Positions 1-7,680 of a stretch of 37,632 nt of DNA are shown one piece after another (position 1 is the first letter of the stretch; the number at the start of each line of letters is the position of its first letter). The notes beneath the pieces are model-generated. The model was given only the letters and a program-made list of their open reading frames with translations. It searched no databases and had not been told where the DNA came from. The DNA is from CAYUYH01 sp964449175 (GTDB lineage Bacteria > Planctomycetota > Phycisphaerae > SM23-33). Location of the stretch: the NCBI GenBank assembly GCA_964449175.1, contig CAYUYH010000002.1:1-37632 (forward strand), given 5' to 3'. A program made the position numbers and the translations under genes.

Positions 1-56
1 CAGTGGGCCAAGAGGGATCCTAGGAAGACGTATGAGGAAACGCGGTCAGAGATACA

Positions 57-506
57 TCAGGCGCGATCCGGCCCAAGGATTATCTCTTTGACTCTTCTTT
101 CGACTGTTTTGGCTTCCCGTACCGCGTCTAGAAGTCGCTCCAACCCGGCCCCCTTCAACGCGGGCATGGGGCTTATTGTGGACCCCCTCAGCTTGCTCAG
201 CAATACTTCGCGCCGCATGCTCCGCATCTGGCCCAAGTTGATCGCCGATTCCGGGGCAGAGAAGCTCGCGTAGTCTTCCTTCGTCAGTACCACAACATCT
301 GGACGGTGCCGTTGAGAGGCGACTTGCGAAGTGGACGTCACGATGTAGAGTGTCTCGTCAGACTGGGGGTTGCGGTTCAAGACGAAGAAATACCTGAGCT
401 TCCTCTCCCCCTTGCCAAACTGATATGACATCCGGAAACACCCGCCCTGGACCAAGATCGTCTTGGCCAGAAGATGATCTGGCAGCAATGGCCCCAGTCG
501 CCCCAT
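57..506 (-). CDS. Candidate toxin (PemK/MazF-like) partnered with a Panacea antitoxin
   Basis: A 149-residue basic soluble protein with no signal peptide or membrane segment. An N-terminal beta-rich part (residues ~15-75, with 'RYFFVLNRNP' and 'LYIVTSTSQ') resembles the start of PemK/MazF-type folds. It is followed by 'SAINLGQMRSMRREVL' and a helical end. Its ATG follows the stop of the upstream Panacea gene with no gap (TAAATG) and I see no separate Shine-Dalgarno, so translation is probably coupled. Known: DUF4065/Panacea antitoxins are encoded beside many unrelated toxins. Inferred: this is the toxin, perhaps an RNase; no catalytic residue can be named with certainty. The DNA of both genes is visibly less GC-rich than its surroundings, suggesting acquisition. 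It could instead be a non-toxic partner of unknown function. Confidence 0.6.
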   Translation of the reverse strand: MGRLGPLLPDHLLAKTILVQGGCFRMSYQFGKGERKLRYFFVLNRNPQSDETLYIVTSTSQVASQRHRPDVVVLTKEDYASFSAPESAINLGQMRSMRREVLLSKLRGSTISPMPALKGAGLERLLDAVREAKTVERRVKEIILGPDRA

Positions 507-1052
507 TTAGCCAAGCAATCCGAATGCCTCGTGACTCTCGCGAATACTCTCGATAATCGAGTCATCCGGGAGGTCCAGGAATAAGTCCTCAACTGGAATC
601 GGTCTTGAGGTGTTTTCCGCCGGGTCTGGGTAATGCTTCTTGTACGCCTTGAGGGTGTGAACCATTCTCCACAGCTGACTTGGCGTCTTGCTCCCAAACT
701 CGGCGTCGATCTCGCGCAAGATCTCCAAATCAGACTCTGAGAACTCGTTGTAGTCGATCCGCGTGTCTTTTGTCCCAATCACCCTCCCCGATAACGTGAA
801 TGGGAGCGAGTTATCATATTCTGCCCTATTGATGTGATTCAGCAGGGGAGACAGAACGGGCCCGTGCTGCATTGCCACGTAGTCCCCACCAAGGATCGGC
901 CTTCCGTACCTAGCTAAGTGCGCGCGGTCAGAATAGAAGACAAGCTTGACGAGTTTCAGCTTATCCATCTGTCCCCGATGGCGATGGAGAAGCCACAGGA
1001 TGACTTGCACAGCCTTGGCGCTATTGTACGGAAATGAGACAGGCGTTGGCAT
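507..1052 (-). CDS. Panacea-domain (DUF4065/SocA-like) antitoxin
   Basis: A 181-residue protein with the features of the DUF4065 (Panacea, SocA/GepA) family: 'KAVQVILWLLHRH' and 'MDKLKLVKLVFYSDRAHLARYGRPI' near residues 12-53, then 'GGDYVAMQHGPVLSPLLNHI' (residues ~55-74) and the C-terminal 'DLEILREIDAEFG..TPSQLWRMVHTLKAYKKHY' segment. No extra helix-turn-helix domain is visible, so it is a Panacea-only form. Known: the domain neutralises diverse toxins by direct binding, and SocA is a proteolysis adaptor. It sits directly upstream of a small basic gene on the same strand, the expected antitoxin-toxin order. A good -10 hexamer (TAGAAT on the minus strand) lies about 25 bases before its ATG, with GGGAG as a possible ribosome site. 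Confidence 0.8.
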   Translation of the reverse strand: MPTPVSFPYNSAKAVQVILWLLHRHRGQMDKLKLVKLVFYSDRAHLARYGRPILGGDYVAMQHGPVLSPLLNHINRAEYDNSLPFTLSGRVIGTKDTRIDYNEFSESDLEILREIDAEFGSKTPSQLWRMVHTLKAYKKHYPDPAENTSRPIPVEDLFLDLPDDSIIESIRESHEAFGLLG

Positions 1053-1076
1053 CGTGGCGTCAGCTCCCGTGTCTGT

Positions 1077-1082
1077 ATTCTA
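1077..1082 (-). promoter_or_regulatory. Possible -10 element for the toxin-antitoxin operon
   Basis: The minus strand reads TAGAAT here, one mismatch from TATAAT. It would start transcription near 1070, about 18 bases before the antitoxin ATG. The matching -35 region (GTGGTC at 1100-1105) is poor, so the promoter may be weak or autoregulated. Confidence 0.35.
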
Positions 1083-1260
1083 CATCGGTTTGGCGGGAAG
1101 ACCACAGCGATTTTTCCCGGATATTTCCCCATTTCCAATGGAATCCGCGCGTCTTCCCGCTGTCTGGGGCAGGTCCCTTCCCTCCCCGCGGGGGCCGAGG
1201 TTGTCGCCGAGGGCGAGTGCTGATATCCTCTCCACGAATGGCGTCATAGCCTGCTCTGGA

Positions 1261-1334
1261 GCGCGGTGGGGCTCCTGCCCAACCGCGCAAGGAGTTGATG
1301 CATTTGGCCTCGTAGGTGGCGGGGCAGGAGCCCC
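1261..1334. repeat. Overlapping inverted repeats (alternative hairpins)
   Basis: GGGGCTCCTGCCC at 1268-1280 is the exact reverse complement of 1322-1334, giving a 13-bp stem with a 41-base loop. The same left arm can form a local hairpin: GCGCGGTGGG (1261-1270) pairs with 1278-1288 with one bulged A. The two structures exclude each other. It lies 84 bases before the start of the secreted-protein gene, so it could be an attenuator-like leader or a dispersed palindrome. Confidence 0.6.
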
Positions 1335-1417
1335 GTCGGCCCAAACCCGGTTGTCCGACCGCTTCCGGTCTTCGTTGCCGGGGCGCCGGGTGTGCCTGCG
1401 GAGCTTGAGGACTTGAG

Positions 1418-4312
1418 ATGATCCTTTGCGTGATCCTGACCGCGTTCGTGCTCGCAGCGGCGCTGTACCTGGCCGCCGGCGACGGCGCTTTCGCCAACTC
1501 GGCGGGCATGGAGATGCTGCCGATCTCGCCGGGCGCCTTCACGATGGGCGAGACGCACTCCACGCCGCCGGCCCTCGGCGGCGACAAGCTGTTCCCCGCT
1601 GGCGACTGGGACGAGCGGCCCGCCCACAAGGTCGCGATCACGTATCCGTTCTGTATGTCGCGGACGCAGGTGACGGCGGAGCAGTTCCGCCGGTTCCGCC
1701 GCGACTACCCGGCCAACACGCGCTACGCCGTCAACGTCAGTTGGTACGAGGCGATGGAGTTCTGCCGCTGGCTGAGCGCGAAGGAGGGCAAGCCCTATCG
1801 TCTTCCGACCGAGGCGGAGTGGGAGTACGCCTGCCGCGCGGGCACGGACAGCCTGTTCTCCGGCGGCGGCCTCCCGCCGGCGCCCGGCGAGCCGAACAAC
1901 TGGGGCCTGGTCGGCATGCACTCGCTGCCGGCGGAGTGGGTCTGCGACTGGCATGACATCTACCCCGCGGGTGAGCTGACCGACCCGGTCGGCCCGGACT
2001 GGGGCTTCTGCAAGGTCGTGCGCGGCGGCGGGATTCAGGAGGAGACGCCATACTACGCGCGATCGGCCAATCGAGGCGGGCTGGCGCCAAACTTTCCGCC
2101 GCCGTTGCCCCCCGGCCCGCAGTTCGCCGCGCGACGAGCGGGCAGGGCGGTCCAGCCCCGGTGGAACATCGCCTCCCCGGTCAGGGCGGGCGACGGGTTG
2201 GTGGGGCAGTGGCACGACCGCGTGACCATCGGCGTGGACAAGAAGGGCGAGACGGTCGTCAAGGCCAGGCCCGACGCGACCCGCCGCGACGAGCTGGCCG
2301 CCCTCCAGGCCGACTGGACCGCCCGGCGCCGCCCGCAGTGGTCGGCGCGGTGGAGCGGCTACATCGTCGGCCCGCCGGGCGACGGCGAGGTGGAGTTCGC
2401 CGTCCGCACCGAGGGGCTGTTCGTGCTGAGGATCGACGCAGCCGAGGTGCTGCGGACCGAGTCCGGCGGCGGGCGGACGCGCGGCAAGGCACACCTGGAC
2501 GCTGGCAGGCCGCACTGGATCGTCGTCGAGTTCACCGTGCCGGAGGGCGCCGCCGGCGGCTTCGAGCTGCTGTGGCGCCGCGCCGGCCAGGAGTGCACGC
2601 CCGTCCCAGCCGAGGCGATCTTCCACAGCGACCGCGACCTGGAAGATCTCGCCGGCGCGACCGAGCCGGAAGGCCACTTCGTCGGCTTCCGCGTCGTCCA
2701 GGCGGAGATGCCCGCGACCAGGCCGTACGCCCACAACACGCCGTTCGTCCAGAAGTGCCTGCGCGGCAACGCCGGCGCGGTGACGGCCGGGCCTGATGCG
2801 AGGAAGCCCTACTTCCGCGTGCGAGGCATGCTGCCCGTCCCGCCGGAGAACTACCCGCCCGAGGCGGCTGGAGCGGTCGGCTTCCACCCGGCGATCCTCG
2901 GGCACAATCACAGTCCCGGCCTGGCCGTCTGCCCGAACGGCGACGTGCTGGCGATCCACTTCACCGCCTGCTCGTCCAGCACCGAGTACCTGCCCAACAT
3001 CGCCTTCATCGCCACGCGCCTGCGATACGGCGCCGACCGGTGGGACATGCCCGATCTTCTACTGGACTTTCCCGACGTCACCGAGGAAAGCCCGCTGCTG
3101 TGGAACGACGGCGGCGTGCTGCGGCTGTTTACCGGCGGGGTGGGGCTGAACCTCACGCCGTTCAAGTGGTGCTCGTCGAGCGACAACGGCGGGACATGGG
3201 ATGAGATCGCCTACCCCGTCTTCGCCGGGGAGATCGGCTCGCACTCGGCCCAGCCGATCACCAACGCCTTCCGCGACGCCGAGGGAACCATCTACCTCGC
3301 CAGCGACGCCGCCGGCGGCGACTCGGTGCTCTGGGCCAGCAACGACGACGGCGCGACGTGGCTCGACACGGTTGGCCGATCAGCCGGGCGACATACAGCC
3401 TACGTGCTACTGAAGGACGGCAGCATCCTCGGCCTGGGCGGCAAGAAGACCGACATCGACGGCTACATGCCGCAGGCCATCTCGCGCGACGGCGGGAAGA
3501 CCTGGCAGGTGAGCAAGACGCCGTTCCCCGCGCTGGCCGCCAACCAGAGGCCGACCGTCGTGAGGCTCGCCAGCGGGCGGATATTCTTCGCCAGCGACTT
3601 CCAGAGCAAGGTGAACGCCCAGCCGGCGGGCTATCCGCACCGCGGCGCGTTCGTCGCGCTCAGCGACGACGAGGGCACGACCTGGCGCATCAAGCCGCTC
3701 GCCGCCGCCCAGCCGCACGAGGGCAACGTGCTGCCGCATCGGCCCGGCTGGGGCAAGGCCGCCCACGACGACGCCACGCTCGGCTACACCATCGCTGCGC
3801 AGGCGCCCAACGGCGTCATCCACCTGATCAGCACGATGAACCATCCGTGCCTGCACTTTGAGATGAACGAGGCGTGGATACTGGACGACGCCGCCGGCGT
3901 GCCGGCGAACGTGCCCGTCGAGGTGCCGCAGGCCGAGACCATCGAGGAGAAGCATGCCAATGGGCGCACGCGGTGCACCTACAGCGGCGGCGTGGCGACC
4001 GATGGCCGCTGGCTGCTCGACGGCGCCGAGACGTGGTACTACGACGACGGCCGAAAGCAGTACGCCGCGACCTGGCGGGCCGGGCGAAAAGTCGGCGCGG
4101 AGACGTATTGGAACGCCGATGGGAAGGTGGTCTGGAGCTGGGAGCATCGCGACGACGGCGTGAGCGTCTGGACGCAGTATTGGCCGACGGGCGAGCGGAA
4201 GGCAGAGTCCGCCTGGCGCGACGGCAAGTGCGAGGGCGCCGCTGCGCTCTGGGACGCCGAGGGCAACGTCATCAGCCGGCGTCAGTTCGCCAGCGGCGTC
4301 CTCGCCGACTGA
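1418..4312 (+). CDS. Secreted multidomain protein: FGE-like fold with inserted PA14, Asp-box repeats and MORN-like tail
   Basis: A 964-residue protein with an N-terminal hydrophobic signal (residues 1-27). Residues ~28-225 match the FGE-sulfatase/SUMF1 fold: 'MEMLPISPGAFTMGE', 'WYEAMEFCRWLSAKEG', 'YRLPTEAEWEYACRAG' and 'VVRGGG'. Residues ~259-400 look like a PA14 domain. 'GFRVV', the usual last strand of the FGE fold, appears only afterwards (~residue 423), so PA14 seems inserted inside the FGE fold. Four Asp-box motifs (SSDNGGTW, SNDDGATW, SRDGGKTW, SDDEGTTW at ~586, 640, 688 and 748) indicate a sialidase-like beta-propeller. The end (~853-960) has MORN-2-like 'YYDDGRKQYAATW..G' repeats. The two catalytic cysteines of true FGE are absent after RGGG, so a binding or glycan-processing role is more likely than formylglycine synthesis. 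Confidence 0.85.
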   Translation: MILCVILTAFVLAAALYLAAGDGAFANSAGMEMLPISPGAFTMGETHSTPPALGGDKLFPAGDWDERPAHKVAITYPFCMSRTQVTAEQFRRFRRDYPANTRYAVNVSWYEAMEFCRWLSAKEGKPYRLPTEAEWEYACRAGTDSLFSGGGLPPAPGEPNNWGLVGMHSLPAEWVCDWHDIYPAGELTDPVGPDWGFCKVVRGGGIQEETPYYARSANRGGLAPNFPPPLPPGPQFAARRAGRAVQPRWNIASPVRAGDGLVGQWHDRVTIGVDKKGETVVKARPDATRRDELAALQADWTARRRPQWSARWSGYIVGPPGDGEVEFAVRTEGLFVLRIDAAEVLRTESGGGRTRGKAHLDAGRPHWIVVEFTVPEGAAGGFELLWRRAGQECTPVPAEAIFHSDRDLEDLAGATEPEGHFVGFRVVQAEMPATRPYAHNTPFVQKCLRGNAGAVTAGPDARKPYFRVRGMLPVPPENYPPEAAGAVGFHPAILGHNHSPGLAVCPNGDVLAIHFTACSSSTEYLPNIAFIATRLRYGADRWDMPDLLLDFPDVTEESPLLWNDGGVLRLFTGGVGLNLTPFKWCSSSDNGGTWDEIAYPVFAGEIGSHSAQPITNAFRDAEGTIYLASDAAGGDSVLWASNDDGATWLDTVGRSAGRHTAYVLLKDGSILGLGGKKTDIDGYMPQAISRDGGKTWQVSKTPFPALAANQRPTVVRLASGRIFFASDFQSKVNAQPAGYPHRGAFVALSDDEGTTWRIKPLAAAQPHEGNVLPHRPGWGKAAHDDATLGYTIAAQAPNGVIHLISTMNHPCLHFEMNEAWILDDAAGVPANVPVEVPQAETIEEKHANGRTRCTYSGGVATDGRWLLDGAETWYYDDGRKQYAATWRAGRKVGAETYWNADGKVVWSWEHRDDGVSVWTQYWPTGERKAESAWRDGKCEGAAALWDAEGNVISRRQFASGVLAD

Positions 4313-4336
4313 CGCCGCCAAGATTGCGGGCGGGGC

Positions 4337-4364
4337 TTCACATTCCCGCGAAACTCAATAGAAT
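4337..4364 (+). promoter_or_regulatory. Sigma-70-type promoter for the DUF1854 gene
   Basis: TTCACA (4337-4342), a 16-base spacer and TAGAAT (4359-4364) each match the consensus at 5 of 6 positions. Transcription would start near 4371, about 38 bases before the ATG at 4409. AAAGG at 4396-4400 is a plausible ribosome site. Confidence 0.5.
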
Positions 4365-4408
4365 ACACGTATCCCCAGCCGGCAGCCGACGGGCGAAAGG
4401 CGGCACCG

Positions 4409-5065
4409 ATGCGTGCATCCCGAGAGATGGAGCCGTTGAAAGACCGGGAGGAGGAAGACGCCGAGAAGCTCAAGCGGGACGAGGGCGAGGATCGCCAGAA
4501 GGCCAAGCAAGAGCTTGAAGACGCCGGGAAGCGGATAAGGGAGGCTGAAGTGCAGTCCGAGGAAGCGGAACAGACAGATCAAGGCCGCGCCGGCGACGGC
4601 GCGGTCAAGCAGATCACCCGCGATGCCGCCGGGCAGCTCGTGGTCCGGATCGAAGGGCGGGACGAGGAGATCGTGGACGCCCGCGTCGCGCGATGCTTCC
4701 CCTGGTCGCTGCCCGAGAGCTACGTCTCCGTCCGCGACAAGGACGGCAAGGAGGTCGCGCTGCTCAGGACGCTGGACGAGCTGGACGAGGCCAGCCGCGA
4801 GATCGTCGCCAAGGAGCTGGAAGAGAAGATCTTCAACCCCAAGATCCAGCGGCTGACGAGCTACAAGAACGAGTTCGGCGTCGTGTCGATAACGGCCCAG
4901 ACCGACCGCGGCGAGGTGACCTTCCAGATTCGCAGCCGCGACGACGTGCGGCTGCTGTCACCTGGGCGGGCGCTGTTCCGCGACGCCGACGGGAACACCT
5001 ACGAGCTGGCGGACTTCACCGAGATGGACACAGCCAGCCAGAAGTGGCTGGAGCAGTACTTCTAG
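4409..5065 (+). CDS. DUF1854 family protein
   Basis: A 218-residue soluble protein. Residues 1-60 are a very charged Glu/Lys/Arg-rich helix, probably coiled coil. Residues ~70-218 match DUF1854: 'VVDARVARCFPWSLPE'-like text ('IVDARVARCFPWSLPES'), 'YVSVRDKDGKEVALLRTLDELD', 'EEKIFNPKIQRL' and 'GEVTFQIRSRDDVRLLSPGRALFRDADGN'. Known: DUF1854 genes are often found next to an ABC exporter, and some such pairs have been named cyanophycin-metabolism-associated. Here the convergent neighbour is exactly such an exporter, so the two probably act together. Its biochemical role is not known. The ATG at 4409 was chosen because it fits the upstream promoter; the ATG at 4427 is an alternative. Confidence 0.8.
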   Translation: MRASREMEPLKDREEEDAEKLKRDEGEDRQKAKQELEDAGKRIREAEVQSEEAEQTDQGRAGDGAVKQITRDAAGQLVVRIEGRDEEIVDARVARCFPWSLPESYVSVRDKDGKEVALLRTLDELDEASREIVAKELEEKIFNPKIQRLTSYKNEFGVVSITAQTDRGEVTFQIRSRDDVRLLSPGRALFRDADGNTYELADFTEMDTASQKWLEQYF

Positions 5066-5074
5066 GCCGCAGGT

Positions 5075-5218
5075 CGTGCAGCTTCCGGCTTCGCTGCACG
5101 CGGGTCTATCGCAATGGCCGGCGTTTCCGCGTGCAACCCGCCTGCGGCGGGCCTACGGCGAGTCGCCGAGCCTACTCCGCCGAAGCGGCTGCGAAGGCTG
5201 GACGCTCCATAGCTATGG
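5075..5218. repeat. Hairpin-rich, REP-like intergenic element
   Basis: The spacer between two convergent genes is packed with dyads. CGTGCAGC (5075-5082) pairs with 5093-5100, CCCGCC (5137-5142) with 5146-5151, and CCATAGCTATGG (5207-5218) is a perfect palindrome. The intervening text has a CCGCCGAAGC/GCGAAGG flavour that I associate with dispersed palindromic repeats. No T-tract follows, so these are not ordinary intrinsic terminators, though they could end both converging transcripts. Confidence 0.5.
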
Positions 5219-5259
5219 CGACGAAGCGTTGTACGCCCTACGGGGGTGGGCCTCGGCCG

Positions 5260-7548
5260 TCAGCCGCTGATGGCCATGACCGACTGCGTTTCCATCTGCA
5301 TCTTCAGCAGCTTGGCGTACAGGCCGTCTTCCTTGCCCGCCAGCTCCTCGTGGCTGCCCTGCTCGATGATCTCGCCCTTGTCGAGGATGATCAGCCGGTC
5401 GGCCTTGCGCAACGTGGAGAGGCGGTGGGCGATGGCGATCGTCGTGCGGTTTGCGATCAGATAATCGAGCGCCTGCTGGATGAGCTTTTCGGTCTCGGTG
5501 TCGACGGAGCTGGTGGCCTCGTCGAGGATGAGGACCGTCGGGTTGTTCAGTATCGCCCTGGCGATGCTGATCCGCTGGCGCTCGCCGCCGGAGAGCGTCT
5601 GGCCCCGCTCGCCGACCATGGTGTCGTAGCCGTCGGGGAAGCCGACGATGAAGTCGTGGGCGTTGGCGGCCTTGGACGCCGAGATGATCTGCTCCAGCGT
5701 GGCGTCCGGATTGCCGTAGGCGATGTTGCCGGCCACCGTGCCGTGGAACAGGAACGGCTCCTGGAGCACCACGCCGATGTGCCGTCGCAGCTCCTCGATC
5801 TCGTAGTCCCTCAGGTCGTGGCCGTCGATGAGGATTTGGCCCTCGAGCACGTCGTAGAAGCGGCAGATCAGGTTGACCATCGTGGTCTTGCCGCCGCCGC
5901 TGGGCCCGGCCAGGCCTACCATCTCGCCCGGCGCGATCTTGATGTTGATGTCCTTGAGCACGTTGCGGACGCCGTCGTAGCTGAAGCTGACGCCGCGCAG
6001 CTCGATCTCGCCGCGGATGGTTTTGACCCTCTTGGCGCCCGACTTGGAGAAGATCGCCGGCTCGGTGTCCAGTATCTCGAAGATGCGCTGCACGCTGGTA
6101 GCCGCCCTGTTGAACATACGGTCCATGTGCGCGATCATGTGGATCGGCTGGTAGAACATCCACATGTAGCCCATGAAGGCCATCAACGTCCCGACCGTCA
6201 TCGCGCCCTGCGGGGCGGTTTTCCCTGCCAGGGCGTCCTGTATGACCCAGTAGCCTCCCACCAGCCAGACGAGTATCGCGCCGATCTGCGTGCACATCTC
6301 CATCAGTGGGCCGAAGAGCGTCCAAAGGGTGATCATGCGGATCTCGCCGTGGTAGTACTCGGTGTTCTTGCCGCCGAAGCGGTCCACCTCGCGGTCTTCC
6401 TGGCTGAAGGCCTTGATCACGCGGACGCCCGGCAGCGAGTCGGCCACCACCGCGGTCAACACGCTCCAGCGGTGCCACAGGCGGTCGAAGGTCTTGTGCA
6501 GCTTCTTGTGGAAGACAATCGTGACTGACAACATGATTGGTATGGGCAGCAGCACGATGCATGCGAGCTGCCACTTCAGGATGAACAGCGCCACGGCCAC
6601 GCCCGTGATCGTCAGCACCGACACGATCAGCCGGACGGTCGTGAAGGCCACGAAATCCCAGATGCGGTCGCTGTCGCTGGTGACGCGCGTCACGAGCGAG
6701 CCGGTGGGCCTGCGCGAGAAGAAGCTCAGGCTGAGCTTGTGCAGGTGTGCGTACGTTCGGTCGCGGACATCGCGGCCCATGCGGCTGGCCAGGCCGGCCA
6801 TCAGCCGCTCGCGAAACGCCCCCGCGACGGCTGAGAACACCATCAAAGCCGTCAGAATTGCGATGAACCACAGCAGGGTCGCGTAACTCGGCCTGCCGCC
6901 GGCCACCGCGCCGAAACCGCGGTCCATCATCGGCTTCGTCAGCCCCGGGCGCACCAACTGGGCCAACGTCACCACTATCGCCAGGACGATGCCCGTGATC
7001 GCGCGCGGCTTGTAAGGCTTGACAAAGTCCATCAGCCGGCTGAGCACCTTCCGGCGGCTCAGGCACGCCGGGCACGTCTCGCTCCAGGCCGGTATCACCC
7101 GCCCGCACTTGTCGCAGCGGGTCTTCTTCTCCTCGCCGCGCGGGACCTCCGGCTCGATGCCGTTATCCTCCTTGCCCTCGATCCGCCGCTCGATGCGGCG
7201 CTGGATCTTGGCGACCTCCTTGGCCTGGCGGAGAGTGAAGCGGTACTCGCCGGCCACCTTGCCGTCGGACAGCAGCCGAAGGATGTTCATCCCCAGGCCC
7301 TCGACGATGGCGGCCTTGTCGATGCCCGCCTGCTTTCGCCAGGTTGCGTCCCATCGCCCGTCGCGGCGACGGAAGTAGCCCAGGGCGTCGTCGGTGAGCA
7401 CCAGGTAGCCCTCGACGTACATGCCACGCTCGTCCAGGTCGCAGCCCGCGACGGCCTGAACGGACTCGCGCGGCGCGACCTTGGCGACCTCGGCCATCAG
7501 GTCGTCGGGCATGTGGCTGAAGGGGTCTTCGTTGTTCGACTGGGTCAT
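5260..7548 (-). CDS. ABC exporter with N-terminal PH-like domain and zinc ribbon
   Basis: A 762-residue half-transporter (membrane domain plus ATPase), probably a homodimeric exporter in the inner membrane. Residues ~25-125 form an extra soluble domain that looks PH/GRAM-like ('GMYVEGYLVLTDDALGYFRR'). Residues 145-162 carry a C-x2-C-x10-C-x2-C zinc ribbon. The six-helix membrane region spans ~180-480. The ATPase has Walker A 'GPSGGGKTT' (~541), signature 'LSGGERQ' (~651), Walker B 'VLILDEATSSVD' (~676) and an H-loop 'IAIAHRLST'. The ATG at 7548 was chosen because GGAGAG precedes it by a few bases and the PH-like domain begins soon after; the open frame continues upstream without protein character. 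It converges on the DUF1854 gene, a known neighbour of this exporter type. Substrate unknown. Confidence 0.9.
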   Translation of the reverse strand: MTQSNNEDPFSHMPDDLMAEVAKVAPRESVQAVAGCDLDERGMYVEGYLVLTDDALGYFRRRDGRWDATWRKQAGIDKAAIVEGLGMNILRLLSDGKVAGEYRFTLRQAKEVAKIQRRIERRIEGKEDNGIEPEVPRGEEKKTRCDKCGRVIPAWSETCPACLSRRKVLSRLMDFVKPYKPRAITGIVLAIVVTLAQLVRPGLTKPMMDRGFGAVAGGRPSYATLLWFIAILTALMVFSAVAGAFRERLMAGLASRMGRDVRDRTYAHLHKLSLSFFSRRPTGSLVTRVTSDSDRIWDFVAFTTVRLIVSVLTITGVAVALFILKWQLACIVLLPIPIMLSVTIVFHKKLHKTFDRLWHRWSVLTAVVADSLPGVRVIKAFSQEDREVDRFGGKNTEYYHGEIRMITLWTLFGPLMEMCTQIGAILVWLVGGYWVIQDALAGKTAPQGAMTVGTLMAFMGYMWMFYQPIHMIAHMDRMFNRAATSVQRIFEILDTEPAIFSKSGAKRVKTIRGEIELRGVSFSYDGVRNVLKDINIKIAPGEMVGLAGPSGGGKTTMVNLICRFYDVLEGQILIDGHDLRDYEIEELRRHIGVVLQEPFLFHGTVAGNIAYGNPDATLEQIISASKAANAHDFIVGFPDGYDTMVGERGQTLSGGERQRISIARAILNNPTVLILDEATSSVDTETEKLIQQALDYLIANRTTIAIAHRLSTLRKADRLIILDKGEIIEQGSHEELAGKEDGLYAKLLKMQMETQSVMAISG

Positions 7549-7583
7549 AAGCTCTCCGGGGCCCCGGGGTGGCCGAGTTTCTG

Positions 7584-7589
7584 ATTCTA
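7584..7589 (-). promoter_or_regulatory. Possible -10 element for the ABC exporter
   Basis: The minus strand reads TAGAAT about 36 bases upstream of the exporter ATG. A start near 7577 would leave a 29-base leader containing the GGAGAG ribosome site. The -35 region (TGGCAG at 17 bases) is weak. Confidence 0.35.
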
Positions 7590-7642
7590 TCAGCCCATAC
7601 GCCGGCCTGCCACGGCAATTCCGCCTTTGGCGGGCGATGGCG

Positions 7643-7671
7643 TTGAACACCCGCCGCGGGGGCAATATGAT
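7643..7671 (+). promoter_or_regulatory. Sigma-70-type promoter, nearly leaderless, for the aminotransferase gene
   Basis: TTGAAC (7643-7648), a 17-base spacer and TATGAT (7666-7671) form a good housekeeping promoter. Transcription would begin about 7678, only about three bases before the ATG at 7681. No Shine-Dalgarno precedes that ATG, consistent with a leaderless message. Confidence 0.5.
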
Positions 7672-7680
7672 GGTTGGTCT

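Larger units (their letters stand above)
1053..1417. other. Gene-free spacer between divergent genes
   Basis: This spacer separates the minus-strand toxin-antitoxin pair from the plus-strand secreted protein. It holds the -10 element above on its left and a strong inverted-repeat cluster at 1261-1334 on its right. Open frames crossing it have no recognisable protein character. No convincing promoter for the gene at 1418 was found. Confidence 0.6.

Noticed and set aside
1244..2959. Long open frame on the minus strand (571 codons) opposite the secreted multidomain protein
   Set aside because: It is an Arg/Ala/Gly-rich shadow of a GC-rich gene with no recognisable motif. The plus-strand protein has clear domains. 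The same applies to the very long minus-strand frames at 15848-18439 and 32962-35337.
1418..4312. A true formylglycine-generating enzyme activating sulfatases
   Set aside because: The catalytic cysteine pair after the RGGG motif is missing and no sulfatase gene is nearby.
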